DNA of 9,381 nucleotides from an uncultured Muribaculaceae bacterium (GTDB taxonomy: Bacteria; Bacteroidota; Bacteroidia; Bacteroidales; Muribaculaceae): assembly GCA_938039795.1 (NCBI GenBank), contig CALHWU010000004.1, positions 1 to 9,381 of the forward strand, in the 5' to 3' direction. This document shows positions 6,262 to 9,381 of the stretch, piece by piece. Under the pieces are notes generated by a model that was not told the origin of the DNA, searched no databases, and saw only the letters and a list, made by a program, of their open reading frames with translations. Within the stretch, counting starts at the first letter, position 1. Every line of letters begins with the position of its first letter. The position numbers and the translations under genes are program-made.

Positions 6262-6337
6262 TGGAGCGGAAGACGAGGCTCAAACTCGCGACCCTCAGCT
6301 TGGAAGGCTGATGCTCTATCAACTGAGCTACTTCCGC
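6262..6337 (-). tRNA. glyT: tRNA-Gly (TCC anticodon)
   Basis: Acceptor arms GCGGAAG and CTTCCGC pair perfectly. The D arm is GCTCAGTTGATAGAGC, the anticodon stem TCAGC/GCTGA carries loop CTTCCAA (anticodon TCC, reading GGA/GGG), and the T arm contains TTTGAGC. The discriminator is T and the 3' CCA is encoded. The adjacent tRNA-Tyr, -Gly, -Thr, tuf order resembles the E. coli tyrU-glyT-thrT-tufB cluster, which has tRNAs of the same three amino acids before a tuf gene. Confidence 0.96.
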
Positions 6338-6354
6338 ATTGCTTTGCCACCGGC

Positions 6355-6375
6355 GAAGCGGCAGCAGCCTGCTTC
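6355..6375 (-). other. Spacer hairpin between tRNA-Tyr and tRNA-Gly
   Basis: GAAGC then GGC pairs with GCC then GCTTC around a TGCT loop, giving 8 bp with one bulged A. It occupies the centre of the 55-base spacer and shares the nine bases AAGCGGCAG (plus strand) with the hairpin before tRNA-Trp. A role in tRNA processing is a guess. Confidence 0.4.
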
Positions 6376-6392
6376 ACGCGGTTCATTGCGTG

Positions 6393-6475
6393 TGGGCGAA
6401 GATGGATTCGAACCACCGAAGGTAAAAACCAGCAGATTTACAGTCTGCCCCATTTGGCCACTCTGGTATTCGCCC
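6393..6475 (-). tRNA. tyrU: tRNA-Tyr (GTA anticodon)
   Basis: A class II tRNA of 83 bases. Acceptor arms GGGCGAA and TTCGCCC pair perfectly, the anticodon stem GCAGA/TCTGC carries loop CTGTAAA (anticodon GTA), a long variable arm of about 14 bases follows, and the T arm is GGTGG TTCGAAT CCATC. The discriminator is A. The 3' CCA is not encoded (the next bases are CAC). It is the first gene after the promoter at 6493-6523. Confidence 0.96.
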
Positions 6476-6492
6476 TTGAGCCGTTTGCGATG

Positions 6493-6523
6493 CAAAGTTA
6501 GTCATTTGACGGGTTCCGGCAAA
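6493..6523 (-). promoter_or_regulatory. Bacteroidetes-type promoter of the tRNA-tuf-rpoB operon
   Basis: On the minus strand TTTG (6523-6520) is followed after 19 bases by TAACTTTG (6500-6493). This is an exact match to the primary sigma factor promoter of Bacteroidetes, TTTG at -33 and TAnnTTTG at -7. Transcription should start near 6487, about ten bases before tRNA-Tyr. The region upstream (6524-6560) is rich in A and T, as in strong promoters. I found no equally good match in the other spacers that I inspected, so it probably drives the whole unit. Confidence 0.88.
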
Positions 6524-6606
6524 ATGATTTTAGTATTTTTATTAGTGTAAAAGTGATAATCTCTTGCTGGTCTGCTGCTTGTGGTTGGGCTGGGACGTTT
6601 GTTTTT

Positions 6607-7821
6607 TCATCGGCTTCTGGCTGATTCATAAGCCTGGAGGCAGATGCGTGTTGACGCTTCCGCTTCTGAAATGGTGGCTCGCATGACATGCGATGGGTCG
6701 TGTATGGCAGCAAGGAAGTCGGCGATCAATGCGTGGTCGGCTCCCGAATGAAACGGGCCGGGCGCAAATTCAAGCGTGGTAGTCTTGCCGGTGCCTAACT
6801 GCGAATAGGCGAGTGTCAGTTCGTCGCCATGAATTTCGCCGTGTGTGAGCACTATGTCGGTGGTACGCCGCGCGTTTTCACCGAGCATGTCCATCGTCAG
6901 CGTGGCTATGCATCCTTTGCCGGTGGTCATACATATTGTCTGTGAGAGCGGTGCGTCAGTGCGGCAGGTGTAGGCGCATCGGCCGAATCTCGTCTGCCGC
7001 AGGTAGCGGTCGATGGTCATCTGGCGGGTTTCGCCCGGAAGAGGATCAAAGTTGTCGGTCCAGACCTGTCGGCGCCCATAGAGGTCGACGGCGGAGAAAG
7101 GGCATCTGTTTTCGGCATGACAGTCGATGCATCTGTCGGAAGCGTCGGGCGGCATGTCGTGGCGCAGCAGAGCAGGGGAGGATGCTACTGAAGTGACGCC
7201 ATAAGCCGCTGTCGCTCCGGTAAGCCATAAAAGCAGGTCGGCGTCGTGACAGCATTTCGACAATATCGGGGGGCTTGTCAGACGGCTGTCGGCCCACGGG
7301 CCTCGGACAAATGTGTGTAGCGCACGGTCGAGCCCTACACAGAGACGGTGGTGTATGGCCACCGGGCGGCCGAGTGTGGCTGACGACACGAGATTATGGA
7401 GCGTCACGAAGTAGGGATGATACCGTAGAACATGGCAGACTCCTGCTACGAGACTGCGGCGTGATGCTTCGCTCGCGATCTCGGACACCTCTGCGGCGCT
7501 GCAGGCTACCGGCTTCTCGACCAGTATATGGCAACCCGCTTTAAGGGCGCTCATGGCCTGCTGAAAATGGTATCGGTCGGGGGAGGCAATGATCACGGCG
7601 TCAATGTCCTTCGAGTGGCAGTCGAGCATCCTTTCGTCGGAGTCGAAAAGCCTTGAAGCGTCAAGCGCCGTCTCTGCCGCGAACCGTTCAAGCCGCCGGA
7701 TGTCGGGATCGGCGGCAGCGACGAGCCTGGCTTCTTCGGAATGTGAGAGCAGGTATCTGACGTATGTGCGGGCACGGTTGCCGGTGCCTACTACTGCTAT
7801 GTTGAGCGGTCGGGCGGTCAT
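6607..7821 (-). CDS. Gfo/Idh/MocA-family NAD(P)-dependent oxidoreductase
   Basis: A 404-residue protein with an N-terminal Rossmann fold: IAVVGTGNRAR at 8-18 holds the dinucleotide-binding GxGxxx, ADPD follows at 37-40, and EKPVA at 102-106 holds the family's conserved lysine. The C-terminal domain carries SKCCHDADLLLWL (188-200), where K189, H192 and D193 match the usual catalytic K and HD pair. A cysteine cluster, C231, C234 and C240 (CIDCHAENRCPFSA), with C282 and C286 (GRCAYTC), marks a subgroup that I recognise from other gut Bacteroidetes and Firmicutes; metal binding is inference. The family oxidises or epimerises sugars, inositols and related compounds; I cannot name the substrate. 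It starts one base after the polA stop codon, so translation is probably coupled. No clear terminator follows before the tRNA promoter. Confidence 0.9.
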   Translation of the reverse strand: MTARPLNIAVVGTGNRARTYVRYLLSHSEEARLVAAADPDIRRLERFAAETALDASRLFDSDERMLDCHSKDIDAVIIASPDRYHFQQAMSALKAGCHILVEKPVACSAAEVSEIASEASRRSLVAGVCHVLRYHPYFVTLHNLVSSATLGRPVAIHHRLCVGLDRALHTFVRGPWADSRLTSPPILSKCCHDADLLLWLTGATAAYGVTSVASSPALLRHDMPPDASDRCIDCHAENRCPFSAVDLYGRRQVWTDNFDPLPGETRQMTIDRYLRQTRFGRCAYTCRTDAPLSQTICMTTGKGCIATLTMDMLGENARRTTDIVLTHGEIHGDELTLAYSQLGTGKTTTLEFAPGPFHSGADHALIADFLAAIHDPSHVMRATISEAEASTRICLQAYESARSR

Positions 7822-7822
7822 G

Positions 7823-9381
7823 TCAGTGAGCTTCGAGCCATGTGCGGCCGCTTCCTGCCGCTACTTCCATCCTGACGTGGCCCACATAGGCATTCTCCAT
7901 CAGACGGCACACTATTTCCTGAAGCTGTGGAAGCTCATCGGGAACGACATTGAACACAAGTTCGTCATGAACCTGTATGATCATTCTCGATTTAAGGCCA
8001 GCCTCACCTATGGCACGGTAAATGTCGACCATGGCGCGCTTGATGATGTCGGCCGCTGAGCCTTGGATGGGCGCGTTGACAGCATTGCGCTCGGCATAGC
8101 TTCTTACGGTGGCGTTACGGCTGTTGATTTCAGGGAGAAACCGCTTGCGCCCCATTACAGTGGCGACATACCCTTTTTCGCGGGCGCTTTCTACGTTATT
8201 GTCCATGAACAGGCGTATGCGGGGATATGTGGCGAAGTATCCATCTATCAGCTTGCGCGCTTCTGCGCGGGGTATGCCGAGGCGCTCGGAGAGGCCGAAC
8301 GCCGATATTCCGTAGATAATGCCGAAATTGGCGGTCTTGGCGTTGCGGCGCTGTGTCTCGCTGACGTCGGCCGGTGCGGTGTGATAGATCTTTGCGGCTG
8401 TGGCTCTATGGATATCCTCGCCGGAGCCGAATGCCTCGATCATGTCGGGGTCGCCGCTGAGGTCGGCGATAAGACGCAGCTCTATCTGGGAATAATCGGC
8501 GCTCATGATGATGTCGCCCGGATCTGCCACGAAGGCACTTCTGATCTCTCTGCCGTCGTCTGACCGGATGGGAATGTTCTGCAGATTGGGGTTGGCCGAC
8601 GATATCCTGCCCGTTGCCGTCACAGTCTGGTTGTAGGATGTGTGGATCTTCCCGGTGCTTGGGTTGATCATGCCCGGCAAGGCGTTTACGTAGGTGGTCA
8701 GCAGCTTCCTCAATGCTCGGTATCTGAGTATGAGATCCACTATGGCGTGGTTGGGCCGCAGCTTTTCGAGTATCTCCTCGGTGGTGGAGTATCCGCCCTT
8801 TTTCGTACGTCGGCTTTTGCCTCCAATCTGCAGTTTGTCGAAGAGGATGTCACCTACCTGCTTAGGGGATGCGAGGTTGAAGGGCTCGCCTGCAAGCCGG
8901 AATATCTCCATTTCCATATCTTCGAGGCGATGGGTGAATCTTGTCGACATTTCCGCAAGGACTCCGGTGTCGATGCGCACTCCGGTATATTCCATCTCTG
9001 CGAGGACTCTGACGAGAGGGAGCTCGATATCCCTGAGCAGCGGCATGAGTCCCTGACGTTCCACCTCGGCATTGAGCAGGCTGTAGAGTCGCAAGGTGAT
9101 GTCGGCATTCTCACACATTACGACAGCAGCCTCTGCGCTCGGTATCGGCTGAAACCGTTTCAATCCAGTGCGGTCGTCGGGCTGCTCGGCCATGTTGTAT
9201 CTGAGATACTTGAAGGCCAGACCGGATATGCGGTGGCTTGTCTCCGGGTCTATCAGATAATGGGCGAGAGAGGTGTCGTAGTAATTTCCGATCGTGATCC
9301 CGTGGCGCCGGAGTACGATTATGGCCCGCTTGACATCGTGGCTCACGACTGTAGCCACGCCGTCGAAAAGCCGCTTTATTT
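7823..9381 (-). CDS. polA: DNA polymerase I, C-terminal 518 residues (partial); proofreading motifs degenerate
   Basis: DNA polymerase I fills gaps in repair and replaces RNA primers. The reading frame is open to the window edge, so the 5' nuclease domain and exonuclease motif I are outside. Positions count from the first complete codon. The polymerase part is intact: TATGRISS near 254-261, motif A DYSQIELR (295-302), the O helix RRNAKTANFGIIYG (344-357) with the R, K, F and Y expected, and motif C VHDE (470-473), ending WLEAH. The exonuclease part keeps its fold, but where E. coli has GQNLKYD (N420, Y423, D424) this protein has SHDVKRA (13-19). Where E. coli has Y497 and D501 it has V87 and N91. 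Proofreading is therefore probably lost. The F in the O helix predicts discrimination against dideoxynucleotides. The stop codon is one base from the next gene. Confidence 0.97.
   Translation of the reverse strand, partial: IKRLFDGVATVVSHDVKRAIIVLRRHGITIGNYYDTSLAHYLIDPETSHRISGLAFKYLRYNMAEQPDDRTGLKRFQPIPSAEAAVVMCENADITLRLYSLLNAEVERQGLMPLLRDIELPLVRVLAEMEYTGVRIDTGVLAEMSTRFTHRLEDMEMEIFRLAGEPFNLASPKQVGDILFDKLQIGGKSRRTKKGGYSTTEEILEKLRPNHAIVDLILRYRALRKLLTTYVNALPGMINPSTGKIHTSYNQTVTATGRISSANPNLQNIPIRSDDGREIRSAFVADPGDIIMSADYSQIELRLIADLSGDPDMIEAFGSGEDIHRATAAKIYHTAPADVSETQRRNAKTANFGIIYGISAFGLSERLGIPRAEARKLIDGYFATYPRIRLFMDNNVESAREKGYVATVMGRKRFLPEINSRNATVRSYAERNAVNAPIQGSAADIIKRAMVDIYRAIGEAGLKSRMIIQVHDELVFNVVPDELPQLQEIVCRLMENAYVGHVRMEVAAGSGRTWLEAH

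Noticed and set aside
6524..6606. Terminator after the oxidoreductase gene
   Set aside because: I searched for a stem followed by a T-run in this 83-base stretch and saw none. The end of the polA-oxidoreductase message is unmarked.
7046..7297. Small open frame inside the oxidoreductase gene on the same strand
   Set aside because: It is an alternative frame within a gene with clear family motifs. No independent start signal or similarity is visible.
8063..8563. 166-codon open frame opposite polA
   Set aside because: It is an antisense frame within a conserved polymerase domain, with no start signal or family match.

Overview
Every gene in this window lies on the minus strand. It is core chromosome from a member of the Bacteroidales, possibly Muribaculaceae (the family level is a guess). 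The reasons are the gene order tuf - tRNA-Trp - secE - nusG - rplK - rplA - rplJ - rplL - rpoB, a promoter of the Bacteroidetes type (TTTG, 19 bases, TAnnTTTG), A-rich start regions mostly without Shine-Dalgarno sequences, a one-helix SecE, and Bacteroidetes-like RpoB and EF-Tu sequences.

Layout in the direction of transcription, from high to low coordinates. (1) 9381-7823: the last 518 residues of DNA polymerase I (polA), whose polymerase domain looks intact but whose visible 3'-5' exonuclease motifs have lost their catalytic residues. (2) 7821-6607: a Gfo/Idh/MocA-family oxidoreductase that starts one base after the polA stop codon. (3) 6523-6493: a strong promoter. (4) 6475-6178: tRNA-Tyr(GTA), tRNA-Gly(TCC) and tRNA-Thr(GGT). 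(5) 6082-4898: tuf (EF-Tu). (6) 4809-4737: tRNA-Trp(CCA). (7) 4722-3915: secE and nusG. (8) 3814-1686: rplK, rplA, rplJ, rplL. (9) 1474-1: the first 491 codons of rpoB, cut by the window edge inside the rifampicin region.

Parts 3 to 9 look like one long unit of translation, secretion and transcription genes read from the promoter before tRNA-Tyr. Its spacers carry GC-rich hairpins: between tRNA-Tyr and tRNA-Gly, in the tuf leader, between tuf and tRNA-Trp, between nusG and rplK (a candidate L1 operator), and a run of five between rplL and rpoB, one of which has the form of an intrinsic terminator. They probably process the tRNAs out of the transcript and set the relative output of EF-Tu, L7/L12 and RNA polymerase. 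I see no mobile element, CRISPR array, prophage or defence system, and no gene-free stretch over 300 bases. The most interesting points are the degenerate PolA proofreading site, the structured rplL-rpoB spacer and the candidate L1-binding element.
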